DNA of 64,000 nt. Source: Agapanthus africanus. Its lineage: Eukaryota > Streptophyta > Magnoliopsida > Asparagales > Amaryllidaceae. Position numbers and translations under genes: made by a program. Positions 23,570-34,233 of the stretch are shown here, piece after piece (the first letter of the stretch is position 1; every line of letters starts with the position of its first letter). The DNA lies in assembly GCA_030015575.1 (NCBI GenBank), contig CM057339.1, positions 775,078,809-775,142,808 of the forward strand. The letters are read 5' to 3'. The notes below the pieces were generated by a model. It had not been told where the DNA came from and made no database searches. It saw nothing but the letters and a program-made list of their open reading frames with translations.

Positions 23570-24440
23570 CAGAGACACTGATTTCTCTGCGGGTTGATGC
23601 GAATCGAGATGCTCTTGTCAAGGACGCTGATTTTCCTGAATTGAGGTTTTTGCCAAGGACGCTGATTTCCTCGGAGTTGAGACGAATCGAGATATTCCTG
23701 CAAAGATACTGATTTCTCTGTGGGTCGACGCGAATCGAGATGCTCTCGTTAAGAATGATGATTTCCCTGAATCGAGGTTTTTACCAAGGACGCTGATTTC
23801 CTCAGAGTTGAGACAAATCGAGATATTCCTGCAAAGACACTGATTTCTCTGTGGGTCGACGCGAATCGAGATGCTCTCGTCAAGGACACTGATTTCCCTG
23901 AATCGAGGTTTTTGCCAAGGACGCCGATTTCCTCGGAATTGAGACAAATCGAGGTATTCCTGCAAAGACACTGATTTCTCTGCAAGTCGACGCGAATCGA
24001 GATGCTCTCGTCAAGGACGCTGATTTCCTCGAAATTGATACGAATCGAGGTATTCCTGCAAAGACACTGATTTCTCTGCGGGTCGATGCGAATCGAGATG
24101 CTCTCGTCAAGGACGTTGATTTCCCTGAATCGAGGTTTTTGCCAAGGACACTGATTTCCTCGGGGTTGAGTCGAATCGAAGTATTCCAGCAAAGACACTG
24201 ATTTCTCTGTGGGTCGACGCGAATCGAGATGCTTTCGTCAAGGATGCTGATTTACCTGAATCGAGGTTTTTGCCAAGGACACTGATTTCCCTGGGGGTTG
24301 AGACGAATCGAGGTATTCCTGCAAAGATACTGATTTCTCTGCGGGTCGACGCAAATCGAGATGCTCTTGTCAAGGACGCTGATTTCCCTGAATCGAGGTT
24401 TTTGCCAAGGACGCTGATTTTCTCGGAGTTGGTTGACTTG
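23570..24440 (-). repeat. 131-bp tandem array of element 1
   Basis: About six to seven copies of a roughly 131-bp unit made of three sub-blocks, each starting RACRCTGATTTC: one with CCTGAATCGAGGTTTTTGCC, one with GAATCGAGGTATTCCTGCAAA, one with TCGACGCGAATCGAGATGC. One copy (about 24000-24110) lacks a sub-block. Overlapping minus ORFs (117, 149 and 144 codons) are by-products. The array occupies the same place as the unrelated 168-bp array of element 2. Confidence 0.85.
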
Positions 24441-25009
24441 TTTCCGAGATAGGGCGTTGATCCGGTGGGGAAGTCATTGGTTGACTCTAAATTGTCTGTA
24501 GACCGTAGAGTCTTGGAACTAGGACTTTGCCATGGCTCCAAGATAGTCTCTGAGCTATCTGTGAACCTTCAAGATTTGGAACTAGGGGACTTTTCTATAG
24601 CTCCGTTTTGCTGACGTTGCTTCTGCTTCTTGCTGAAGGAAGAACGCTGTTGGTGATCTCTAGGCTGTAGATGTTGCCATCGGGACTTAGAACTAGGGAC
24701 TTTGCCATGCCTCCGAGGTAATCTCTAGGTTATCTGTGAACCGTAGAGTCTTGGAACTAGGGACTTTGTCATGGCTCTGTTTGTTGACGCCACGTCCGAA
24801 TCCTGCTGGAATGAGGAGGAACGCCGTTGTTGTTCTTCTGGGATGCAGATGTTACCGTCAAGATCTAACTCTCCCTTTGACAATGTCTAGTGGGGAAATG
24901 TGGTCCCCTTTTTGTTTATACCCATGGATTGTATACAGGGGTTAGTATGGACTCACATGCAGGGCAAAAATTTCATTTCATATGTATTATATATTTTTTT
25001 GTTTTCTTT

Positions 25010-25255
25010 CCGCGGTGCTCTATCATTTCAACTTTTTGTATCGCGAAAGTCACGATTGCCCAATCATTTCGGCTATTTTCGCGGTGCCCAGTCATTTCGA
25101 CTATTTTTTTACTCGTTGTTTTTTATTGCGAGTTGCCCAACCATTCCGGCTATTTTGTATGCATAAATTTTTACTTGCTAATTTTGTTGCAAGTTGCCCC
25201 ATCATTTCGGCTATTTCATATGCATTTTTGGCTCGCTGATTTTTATCACGAGTGT
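25010..25255 (+). repeat. CGGCTATTT-linked stem-loop repeats of element 1
   Basis: Repeated linker GCCCAATCATTTCGGCTATTT (with small changes) separates short stem-loops with differing arms: GCTCG...CGAGT around TGATTTTTATCA, and ACTTGC...GCAAGT around TAATTTTGTT. The corresponding region of element 2 is 46570-46835. Confidence 0.7.
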
Positions 25256-25485
25256 GGAACATGGAATCTGGTGCCAATCTCAGCATCAGTATCGCTACGA
25301 TTGGAATATTGCCAAGAGCGAATTATCATTTTCCGTGAAAGGGCTTGGAATTTAATACTGATTTAGGCATCAGGATCGCTACCACTGGGACATTGCCAGG
25401 AGCGAATCATCATTTGCCTCTGTCGATGTAGAACAAAGGTGGCTTAGCAAACAGGGTTAGAATTCTGTTGACTAAGGCTTTTTGA

Positions 25486-25656
25486 CTTTAAGAGCCGTAA
25501 GGGTCTCATAAAGGTATTTCTCTCTACGAGTCGTGAGGATCTCGTAGGCGCATTTTCTCCTTAGGAATCGTGAGAATTCCTAAGTGTGTGTTCTCTTATA
25601 AGTCATAAGGATCTTACAAGAGTGTTTTCTCCTTATAGGTCGAGAGGACTTACAAG
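25486..25656. repeat. Hairpin block B
   Basis: Second five-stem-loop block. The second stem, CTACGAG/CTCGTAG around TCGTGAGGAT, and the third, CTTAGGAA/TTCCTAAG around TCGTGAGAA, are perfect; the first, fourth and fifth carry one or two mismatches. Confidence 0.85.
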
Positions 25657-25831
25657 TGTCGTTCGCCATATGATGATATCCCTCTTCAGTGGTGGGACTC
25701 TGTTAGGGAAATGTTTATTTGTGTCCGTGGATTGTATACAAGGGTCAATATTGAACCGCTTATAGGGCAATCTGGGGATTGTGATGGCTTAAGAGCAGGT
25801 TTAGATCCCTGTAGCTTAAGGCTTTTGAATC

Positions 25832-26002
25832 TTATGAGCCATGAGGGTCTCATAAGATGGTTCTCCCTACGAGTCGTGAGGATCTCGTAGGTGTATTTTC
25901 TCCTTAGGGATCGTGAGGATTTCTACGTGTGTTGCTCCTTTGTGAGTCGTAAGGATCTCGCGCAGGTATTTTCTCCTTGCAAGGTCGAGAGGACCCTGCA
26001 AG
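25832..26002. repeat. Hairpin block C
   Basis: Third five-stem-loop block. The first stem, CTTATGAG/CTCATAAG around CCATGAGGGT, and the second, CTACGAG/CTCGTAG, are perfect. The fifth is CTTGCA/TGCAAG around the GTCGAGAGGAC core. Confidence 0.85.
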
Positions 26003-26190
26003 TGTCTTTTAACGAGATTGCGCCCTTTCGGGTTTTCACAAACTCGCCGGTAGTCCTACTGTTTTTACTCACGGAGCCCTTTCGAGTTTTCATCCGTGCC
26101 GATCTCGCTTATGGACATACCGTTTTTTTTACCACGTCAGCCTGGGGACGCCGTGGGTTTGTAGTAGTTTAACGACGTTTCTGTCAATTG

Positions 26191-27639
26191 TTCGTAGGTC
26201 CGGGATTTTTTTCGGGCAACGTATGATTACGCAGCTAGATGTCCTCGCAAGTTCTCGTATCTTTTGTGTCGAAGGTGGATTCCTTGAAGAGAGGGCTGAG
26301 GGCGATTTCTTTGTCAGAATCTCTTCCAAAGGTGATAACTTGCGATCCCTTGTTGTCGACCATGTGACAGTTGTCGACGGTTCTTTTGCGCTCATCTGTC
26401 GTGCTTCTCTGTTCCCAACGAGCCTTGCGCTTCACTCGTTGAACGTGTTGTCGGTAGGCGACCTACCCCTGCCAACAGTTTTTAAAGGCTATGCACTCTT
26501 CGGTAGGGTGTGCATTCCTCTGATGGTATAAGCAGAAGTTAGGATGTATGTCCGCTTCATCAAGATGTATATCGCCAGGAGAATTTCCTTTGAAATAAGG
26601 CAACTTCATTCCCGTTGACAGGGCTCTAGCGAATCGTTTCCTTGCTTTAAGCTTACTTTTGCTGGCGATAGGGATGCTTCGATCCGGTTGGAGTGTTCTA
26701 TGGCTTCCCGTTACCGGAGCTTCTTTAACTTGACGACGACGTCTGGCCCTTTCGTATATGGCCGTTTCCCGCTCTCTGTCAGCTTTGCTTTTCTAAAGAG
26801 CTTCGTTCAGGAATACGTCAATCATTTCGTCTGACGGTTCTAGGAGTTCCTGCTTGGGATCTGCTCCCAGTTTCTCTGCATCAAGAGCTTCTTCACCATC
26901 TATTGATGAATGAGAGATCACGTGGCAGCTCGCCACATAGTTCTCACGTTCATCTGACGAGTCTTCTCCCTCATCATTGTCATCATTTCCGTCCTCAAGG
27001 ATGTGGTTGAGAAATTCCTGGAGTATTACTGGGGTCCGTGCCTTCTGGTTATATTCCTCCAGCGCGTCAATATGCTTTTGCAGCTCCGTGCGCTTGTCAT
27101 CAAACTGCGCGGGCTTTTTGGTCTTCTTCTTTTTCTTCGAAGACTTTGACGGCTGGGCTTGGGTGTTTTGCCCATCGGTATTAACTCCCAATGTTGGGCG
27201 TGGTTTCAGCATCCCCTCGATGATCTCCGGCTCTAGCGGGTTCTTCCACCTGATCGCCAGACATGTTTGAAGATTTTTTCGGCATTCTTTTAGTTTTTGC
27301 CGAAAGAACGACTTCCCATGGAGCTTCCTTTATAAATGAGCATGATGCTCCCGGCGTGTCCACCCTTTTAGGGGTGTGCTGTTGTAGTGGATTTACCTTC
27401 TAGTTTTCGGACAGCGCGAACTTGCCCTGTTGATACTGATCTTTAACCCAATTTTTGAAGACGTAGCAGTCTTCAATCGGATGGCCCAATACTCGGTGGT
27501 AGGGGCAGTAATTGTGATCGTTGATATCGTTCGGTTGTAGTGGGTGTCTCGGCTTCGGTAGAGTGATGAGCCCGTTGCGCACCGCTAGTTTGAATAGTCT
27601 CCTTGTTTTATCCCGAGGAAATGAGTAAGGACGTCTCAA
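26191..27639 (-). pseudogene. gag remnant of element 1 (C-terminal gag with a CHHC knuckle)
   Basis: Minus strand from 27639: RRPYSFPRDKTRRLFKLA, then CPYHRVLGHPIEDC (a CX2HX4HX4C knuckle-like motif), DQYQQGKFALSE and a stop at 27400-27402. It continues with a frameshift before 27212 into DDKRTELQKHIDALEEYNQK and later DNCHMVDNKGSQVITFG. All are clearly homologous to element 2 at 55150-53740. It ends abruptly near 26191-26200, where homology jumps to the element 2 post-pol region. At 27639-27644 it is cut by the element 2 LTR. The first gag half should continue beyond the right end of element 2. Confidence 0.8.
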
Positions 27640-27644
27640 CTTCT
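27640..27644. repeat. Candidate left target-site duplication of element 2 (CTTCT)
   Basis: The five bases before the LTR start TGTTCCCC are CTTCT, lying within the gag coding of element 1. The matching copy should follow the element 2 5' LTR, outside the window. Confidence 0.45.
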
Positions 27645-28249
27645 TGTTCCCCTCCGAACACGGAGACGCGAACGCGCAAGTTCGTCTTGCCTAAAATTCG
27701 GGGGCAGATGCTAATTGGTGCTATCCGTCCACCTCCCCGAATATGCCAAGTTGATTTATGGCACCATGTATCGAAGGTTTAAATGGATGCGGCCGATGTA
27801 GCAGACTTCATCAGATTCCCCCTCGTTTGAGGGGTTTTTGATTGTAGGGACGCTCTTCCCAGCAGGCACAAGCCCCTGCAGTTAATTACGCTACCGCATC
27901 GCGGTAACAACTTTCTCCTTCTCCATATGGTCACTTCGCGTCGTGGGTGTTTGTTTTGTGTTTGGTTGCCCGTTGATTGTATACGGAGACTAATTTATGT
28001 TGTCGCCCGTAGGGCGTGGACTAGTCCAAATCCGTATCTTTCTTAGATTTGGGTTTGGGGGGTTGGGTTTAAGGATACATTAGCCTCATTTGAGACTAAG
28101 ATCAACTTAAACGTTTGTTAAAGATACGTTAATCTAATTTTAGACTAAGATCAATTTAACGGGATTGTTTAGATCTAACAAGAGAGCAATTGGACTCTAT
28201 TGTTTAGTTTAGTGACATTGCGGTCGATTAGTTTGAGGACATTACGGTC

Positions 28250-28830
28250 CATTGTTAGTTTAAGGACATTACGGTCCAATATTAGTTTAAAGACATCACG
28301 GTCGAGGTTAAGGACATCATAGTCCGTGAGTTTAAAGACCTCACAGTCGAGGTTAAGGAACCCACAGTCCAGTGTTAGTTTAAAGACCTCATAGTCAAGG
28401 TTAAGGACATCATAGTCCATGGGCTTAAGGACCCCACAGTCCAGTGTTAGTTTAAAGACATCACGGTCGAGGTTAAGGACATCATAGTCCATGAGTTTAA
28501 GGACCCCACAGTCCAATGTTAGTTTAAAGACATCGCGATCGAGGTTAAGGACATCATAGTCCATGGGCTTAAGGACCCCACAGTCCAATGTTAGTTTAAA
28601 GACATCACGGTCGAGGTTAAGGACATCATAGTCCGTGAGTTTAAGGACTCCACAGACCAATGTTAGTTTAAAGACATCACGGTCGAGGTTAAGGACATCA
28701 TAGTCCGTGAGTTTAAGGACCCCACAGTCCAATGTTAGTTTAAAGACATCACGGTCGATGTTTAGGACATCATAGTCCGTGAGTTTAAGGACCCCACAGT
28801 CCGTAGTTTAGAGACGTCATATTCTATGAA
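28250..28830 (-). repeat. 72-bp tandem array in the element 2 3' LTR
   Basis: CATCATAGTCC recurs at 72-bp steps (about 28406 to 28766) with irregular units before. Unit structure is three 24-bp blocks, as in the solo LTR. The partner LTR carries about one unit more: the distance from LTR start to TATA is 2935 bp here and 3005 bp there. Confidence 0.9.
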
Positions 28831-29249
28831 ATGTGTGGTTGTCAGGACCCGTCACCTCTTTGAAGACGTTGAGGAATTACAACGACAAATATCAAAGGAG
28901 TGAAGAGATGTACCCTTGAACTAAGGTGAATTAAGTGATCTGTAGTCCAATTTGGAACTAAGATCAATTAATTATATTATGAGCACAATGGCTCAGTTAA
29001 GTCTGAATTGAGGACTTATGGCCAGTTTGGGCTAAGTCCAATTAGATTTAAAATGTTGGTCCTTTGTTGGACCATTAGACATTTGTCTGGGTTCAAGCCT
29101 ACATTATTTAGCAATACTAAACAAGAGTTTGAGGGCTCTGATAATATTTCTATCTTTGACTGAGCATTAAACATTGTAGCTCTGAATTTTACTCAATTTT
29201 GAGATTCAGCTGAAGGGGAAATTTGTCTCTGGAAATTAGCCAATTTGGC

Positions 29250-29440
29250 TAAAAATAGTGTTAAACACTAGAGAACAACAGTGTTAAACACTGGAAATAA
29301 AACTCTCGAATTAGTGTTAAACACTAAAAGACAATAGTATTAAACACTGGAAATACAATTCTCAATTTAGTGTTAAACACTAGAAAATGACAGTGTTAAA
29401 TACTGGAAATGAAGTTGTCAAATTAGTGTTAAACAATAGA
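29250..29440. repeat. GTGTTAAACAC palindrome cluster
   Basis: Seven or eight copies of GTGTTAAACAC (arms GTGT/ACAC, centre TAA), some mutated (GTGTTAAATAC, GTGTTAAACAA), alternating with TAGAGAACAACA- or TGGAAATAAAA-type linkers. The partner LTR has the same cluster at about 59228-59405. Confidence 0.85.
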
Positions 29441-29799
29441 GAGGAAAGGGGTCACGTGGGAACACGTGAGGGTACCCAAAGGTAGGACCAGATCCCCTTT
29501 ACTTTATTCTGCAGATAAGTGTTTAACACTTTTAGTTCTCATAGCCATCACGTGTAGGCACGTGATGGGTACTCATGCCCTGATTTATTAGAACATTCAT
29601 TAGGGGTCATGTGGTAACACGTGAGAGCGCCCCAGTTATATTTTGCCTTTGCTTTTGTTCTGATATAATGAGGGTCACGTGGGAGCACGTGAGGCATTGC
29701 CTCAGGGCTAATTCCTTCTCATTTTTGGGGGATCTTTTCAGGGGTCACGTGGGGATACGTGACTCTAATTCTTTACATACATGGAGATCTTTCAAGTCT

Positions 29800-30420
29800 C
29801 TTTATTTTTAAGAATTAAATTCTCTGTAGGATTAAACCCTAATTATGATTTTGGAGGAATTAAATTCCTATTGTGAAATAATTAAATTCTTATGTAGGGT
29901 TAAACCCTAATTTCTTTTTTAGAGGAATTAAATTCCCATATATGTAAAAGAATTAAATTCTTATATAGGGTGAAACCCTAATTTCATTTAGGAGGAATTA
30001 AATTCCTGTAAATTTGAGAGAATTAAATTCTCAATTAGGGTTAAACCCTAGTTTTGTCCATCTTGAAGGAATTAAATTCCTATAATTTTAGGAGAATTAA
30101 ATTCTTATATAGGGTTAAACCCTAGTTTTATCATGAAGGAATTGAATTCCTGGAGTTTTAAGAGAATTAAATTCTCATATAAGGTTAGACCCTAATTTCA
30201 TATCTTGGAGGAATTAAATTCCTGTGAATTTGGGAGAATTAAATTCTCTAAATTCAATTCTCTCTCTAAGTTTTGGATCTGCATGGCAGAATCTCAACCC
30301 GATGAGAATTAAATTCTCAACCTATGGGGAGATTTGCTTCTGCAGATTCTCAACCAGAGGAAAAACTAAGTTCTTTTTGCAGAAGAGTTAAACTCTTAGA
30401 TTTGAGAATTAAATTCTCTT
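29800..30420. repeat. GAATTAAATTC and GGGTTAAACCC palindrome cluster
   Basis: Alternating interrupted palindromes with a constant TAA centre: GGAAT-TAA-ATTCC, AGAAT-TAA-ATTCT and AGGGT-TAA-ACCCT, repeated about twenty times, with linkers such as TATGATTTT. Further on are palindromes such as TGGATT-TTTAATCCA and GATCTTTTAGATC. The partner cluster is at about 59772-60390. Confidence 0.88.
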
Positions 30421-30579
30421 TTTGAAGTTTTGATCCCCTTTCTTTTCTCATCTAGGGTTTTCTTTGTTGAGAATTAGATCCTCCTTTCCTTTCTCTCTGC
30501 TATTTGCCTTTAGAAAGTTTCAAGATCCAAAATTCTATATCTCCAAAAAAAATTCTTTCTTTCTTCTCCTCTTGGCTCC

Positions 30580-30587
30580 TATTTATA
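30580..30587 (-). promoter_or_regulatory. TATA box of the element 2 3' LTR (minus strand)
   Basis: Plus TATTTATA reads TATAAATA on the minus strand, inside a short palindrome CTCCTAT...ATAGGAG. The same box occurs in the 5' LTR at 60552-60559. It predicts a U3 of about 0.77 kb and an R-U5 of about 2.9 kb, so the repeat arrays and palindrome clusters would be within transcribed RNA. Confidence 0.6.
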
Positions 30588-31355
30588 GGAGAAGGAAAAG
30601 AATCAATTTGTTTAATAAATCTTTCGTTGAAAGATTTTGTTTGTTTTTCGTAACTAATGTGATCTTTTAGATCACACAGTGAATTTTATTCACCATTAGA
30701 TTTTAAATCCAAAAGATATTCTGTTTGTTATTTTTGTTGAGATTTAGGGAAATCTTTCCTTGTCTAAAATCTTTTCATGAATTGATGATTTTTAATCACC
30801 CTTGGATTTTTAATCCAACGGTTCCCCCATAATCCTTTTTTGTTTGGAAAGATTTGGAGAAATACTTTCCCAGTTAGGGTCTTTGATTTCTCTTAATTAG
30901 AATTCAATTCTATCAATTTATAAGGCTTTCAAAGCCTATCACGTATTGGCACGTGACTCCTCCTCATTCAGAATTTTAATTCTGTCTTATGACTGGGCTA
31001 AAGACCATCACGTGTGAGCACGTGACCCTTGGTCACGTGTGAGCACGTGACGCCCCATTGGAGTCTTTCCTTAGCCATTTTGTTTACACTTTTGTTTGAT
31101 TTAGAATTTAATTCTATAAAGTGGAGATCATAGGAAACTATCACGTGTCAACACGTGACCCTTGGTCACGTGTGAGCACGTGATTCCTCATTGAGGTATT
31201 TCCTTAGCTATTTTGTTACATTTTCGTTTGATTTAGAATTTTAATTCTATAAAGTGGAGTTCATAGGAAACTATCATGTGTCAACACGTGACCCTTGGTC
31301 ACGTGTGAGCACGTGATATCTGATTGAGGTATTTCCTGATTTTTATCTGGGAACA

Positions 31356-31467
31356 AATGCTCCCACAGCGTTGTTCTCACGTGTCTGCACGTGAGTGCAA
31401 CGCTGTCACCGTTGGATCTGTTTAGGGAATAGGGGAGATGAAACGTTTCCCATCACATCCTATAAAT
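31356..31467 (+). promoter_or_regulatory. Antisense promoter of element 2 (paired G-boxes and TATA box)
   Basis: The 40-bp segment 31366-31405 holds CAGCGTTG, CTCACGTG, CACGTGAG and CAACGCTG in mirror order, a palindrome with 8-bp inner and outer arms. TATAAAT follows at 31461-31467 in the context CATCCTATAAATGCTCC. Position, palindrome and TATA spacing match element 1 (17513-17610), although flanking sequence differs. Confidence 0.7.
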
Positions 31468-31851
31468 GCTCCTCTTTTTCATCTTCTTCTTTGCTAACTT
31501 TTTTCCCTTTGAGAATTTAATTCTTTTCTCAGTGCTTAGTTCTCTGTTATGTATGTGCAGTGCCGCTTTATCTTCCAATCAAGGCTTGTGCTCATGTGTT
31601 GCGCATGCGGGGCTCTGCTTGATGGGGGCGTTTCTTTTCCCTGATCTGATTTCAATGCGTCATTGCTTTTCATTTCCAATGCTCTCCCCTTTTTTCCGGG
31701 TTTTGAGAGTAGTTCCACCATGCACAACATTTTTTGTGCATAGCATTAAATGCTCCCCTTTATAACATGAAACCATAGTTTTCTTTCTCTCTTCACAGAG
31801 AAATCCATTTACAACTTAGGGTGATTTATCTTGAAGAAACAATTAAGTGTT

Positions 31852-32000
31852 ATGGCATGCAACCGCCCCCATGCTCGTCGACAACCGTGGGAGGTACCTG
31901 TTGAGGAGATGATTCCCCGTTTTGCTGCGCGACTAGTGGATCCCCTGCTCACTGATGCCGAGTGTGACACGGTGATGCATGAACTTCTGATCCGTAAGGG
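31852..32000 (+). pseudogene. Antisense ORF of element 2, 5' part (cut by copia A)
   Basis: Starts at ATG 31852 (MACNRPHARRQPWEVPVEEM...), preceded by a good 3' splice site CTCTCTTCACAG ending at 31798, so the leader probably has an intron, as in element 1. It reads without a stop to 32000, where copia A is inserted after AAGGG. The same frame resumes at 42392. It has no PMD motifs and no similarity that I can see to the element 1 antisense N-terminus; function unknown. Confidence 0.6.
31996..32000. repeat. Target-site duplication of copia A, left copy (AAGGG)
   Basis: AAGGG directly precedes the copia LTR start TGTTAG; the identical AAGGG at 42387-42391 directly follows the other LTR end CCTACA. 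Confidence 0.95.
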
Positions 32001-34219
32001 TGTTAGTTATATGTATGCCCTAGAGGCCATTACTATACATAGGATGTATATTGTAGTGGATGCTTGGACATATATAGGGAGGACTTTCTTGCTCGACATG
32101 ATAGTATGCTATCTGGTTACTCTTTACCTTAACGTGTACACTGACCGTCTCTCTGTTACATGTTGGTAAAGCCCTTAGGATGTTTACTTGACTACCTGGA
32201 CTATGATGCGGATCATACTAGTAGGGACATGGTAGCCCATAAGTACATCCTTCAAGGTCCCTAGTCGTGGGTGTATCGAGACAGGGCATCGATATACCAG
32301 TGTAGACTAGCGTATACCTTCTCGACCCATACAGATGGGCGATGGATGATCCCATATCCATTGGTGTTTGACATCAGAGATGATATACGGGTGCTCTGTA
32401 GAGACTGGGTACACTGGACGGACTCGCCGAGAACTCCCAGATGGTATTATACCTTACGTCAGATGGCAGTTCTCTGGTGACACTGGTACAGAGTAGTCTG
32501 TTGACCCGAGATCGTCATAGAGTCTTGTGTGATTCCCACTGTGCTTTGATTTCCACCTTACCACGTCCAAGAGGGCGTGCAAAACGGTGGTTTTTGGGTA
32601 CAGTCCCGAATCACATGGAGGCAATGAGCGATAGGAGGGGATTCGTCTCTCCCGGTATAGGGAGTTGATGTTGTGCTGTGTTCGATTGGCTATAACCGGA
32701 AATCCCTTGCTGAGATTTACTGGTAAGTGTTACCAGTAGTTTCTCGAACTGTTATAGACCTCATATCGACACGACTTATCAAGCTACTGGGGTCTGACGT
32801 TTACCACCCTTAGGCGAGATATGCGACATATCAGACGAACAGACCGGACTGTACGGTAAGTGTTACTGGTTGGATTCACAGGAGTGTGAGCGGACTTGCT
32901 CGTCGATCTTCTGATAGCTCAATACCCGGGTGGCCGTTACGTTTTGCAGACCGCTTGCAGCTTGTGGGTGTTTGATATGATCATCACCTGCTGCCGGCGT
33001 ATTGACGAGTCTTTAGAGTCCTACACAGAGGTTTCCTGGCTCAAGCGAAACGAAATAGGAGCGCATATGAGATATGTGCGGGACCGAGAATTATACAAGT
33101 ATGTGATACTGTATTCTATTCTCGCGATTTGTATCATTGGTCGGTTATATGTGATATAGCCGGGTTACCGAATCAAATGTTGATTCGATACATTGATACA
33201 CTTGATATTAGTCGGTTATATGCGATATGACCGGATCGTTAAATCAAGTGTTGATTTAATGATTTAATGTATAATTATATATTTGATATATTACTTTACA
33301 TTAACTAGTATTAGTTCACTTAAGATGGATTTTCTCACTTGATGTGCACATTGTATATATGATATAGTTTTGTGCACTAGTTTGTATCATGTTTGATGAT
33401 ACATGTAAACTTGGGTGTATATTTGGTTTAAACCTTGGTTAAGTAAATGGTTAGGGTTTTTATTTATTTATTCACTTATTTATTTATTCTCCTAATTCAT
33501 TTTTTTGGCAAAAAGAGAAATGGTGGCTTGCTTTGTTTTATAGTTGAAGCTTCATGAAGCTTTGAAAAAGTCTACCATTTTTGTTTCATGCTAAACCTAA
33601 CCATTCACCTAACCTTAGTTTAATCTCTACACTTAACCATGGTTGCTAATATGATAAGAATGACTTATTTTCTATTTTCCAAGAATTCTTATTATATTCT
33701 TTTTCTTCTTCTTCTTCTTCTTCTTCTTCTTCTTCAAGAAGAAAGAAGCTTGCTAGCTTTAATGGTGACTTGAGAAAAAGAGTGAGAAATCCAATTCTAA
33801 AGTGAACCCACTTCCTATTTCTTCATCCTCTACCACTTGCCAAGTAGTATAGGGTGTTTTCTTCACAAGTTTCATGACTTGGTGAAGTTGGAGCTTGATC
33901 TTGAGTTGCCTCGACGTAGATCATCTTCGGCATCGAAGTCGACGACCTAGCCCGATCATTTCTTCGATGAAACCACCGCGAGAGTCCGGGATCCGAAGGG
34001 TACAGCGGAGGGACATCATCACGGAGCTAAGGAAGTGGAGGACCGGATCTACAAAGGTTGTAGTTTCTTTCACTTTGCAGTAAAGTTGTTTACTACTTGC
34101 TTGTTTCGCCTATTCTCTAGTTAACGAATCCGTATTAGGGTTTCTCGGCACCGGAAATTTTTGAAATTGGCATGGTTGATGCCTTGCGAGACCTCTTGAG
34201 TGTGCCTAGGAACCCTACA
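32001..34219 (+). mobile_element. 5' LTR of copia A
   Basis: TGTTAGTTATATG...AACCCTACA. It contains a CTT microsatellite (about 33702-33736, roughly twelve CTT units) that is half as long in the 3' LTR. ORFs of 60-90 codons inside it occur identically in both LTRs but show no protein family match. Its start resembles that of copia B (TGTTAGTGTATATGCCCTAG). Confidence 0.95.
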
Positions 34220-34220
34220 G

Positions 34221-34233
34221 TGGTATCAGAGCC
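34221..34233 (+). other. Primer-binding site of copia A
   Basis: TGGTATCAGAGCC, one base after the LTR end, is complementary to the 3' end of plant initiator tRNA-Met, the usual primer of Ty1/copia elements. Confidence 0.92.

Larger units (their letters stand above)
22954..26190. other. Post-pol (3' untranslated) region of element 1
   Basis: No gene. In order it holds the antisense poly(A) signal, hairpin block A (23200-23372), a 131-bp tandem array (23570-24440), a section with WCGGCTATTT-type repeats (25010-25255), hairpin blocks B (25486-25656) and C (25832-26002), then stem-loops around CCCTTTCGGGTTTTCA (26022-26100). The same order of modules, except for a different tandem array, occurs in element 2 at 43664-47760. 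Confidence 0.7.
14456..27639 (-). mobile_element. Element 1: internally deleted Ty3/gypsy (Tat/Ogre-type) retrotransposon
   Basis: In minus-strand order the visible part is: C-terminal gag remnant (27639-26191), a fusion straight into the post-pol region (26190-22954), an antisense gene on the plus strand (17502-23027) and the 3' LTR (17501-14456). The 5' LTR and gag start are displaced by element 2, inserted at 27645, and should lie beyond the window. Protease core, RT, RNase H and integrase are absent. The dual-RNase-H relative next door and the antisense ORF between pol and the 3' LTR place it in the Tat group. It could only have moved using enzymes supplied by a relative, or it was deleted after insertion. 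Confidence 0.8.
27645..31355 (-). mobile_element. 3' LTR of element 2 (3.7 kb)
   Basis: Bounded by TGTTCCCC and TGGGAACA (inverted ends TGTTCCC/GGGAACA). The outer end lies in element 1 gag; the inner end is followed by AATGCTCCCACAG, which on the minus strand is a CTGTGGGAGCATT polypurine-like tract. It contains the 72-bp array, GTGTTAAACAC palindromes (about 29250-29430), GAATTAAATTC/GGGTTAAACCC palindromes (29820-30420), and TCACGTG...CACGTGA pairs (30945-31320). Its partner at 57547-61243 is clearly similar throughout. Confidence 0.9.

Noticed and set aside
23200..24440. CRISPR-like regularly spaced repeats
   Set aside because: Units are stem-loops and satellites within a plant retrotransposon; no unique spacers of uniform length, no cas genes, eukaryotic context.
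23515..24541. Minus-strand ORFs of 117-149 codons (SLTRASRFASTRREISV...)
   Set aside because: Shadows of the 131-bp tandem array, open in overlapping frames.
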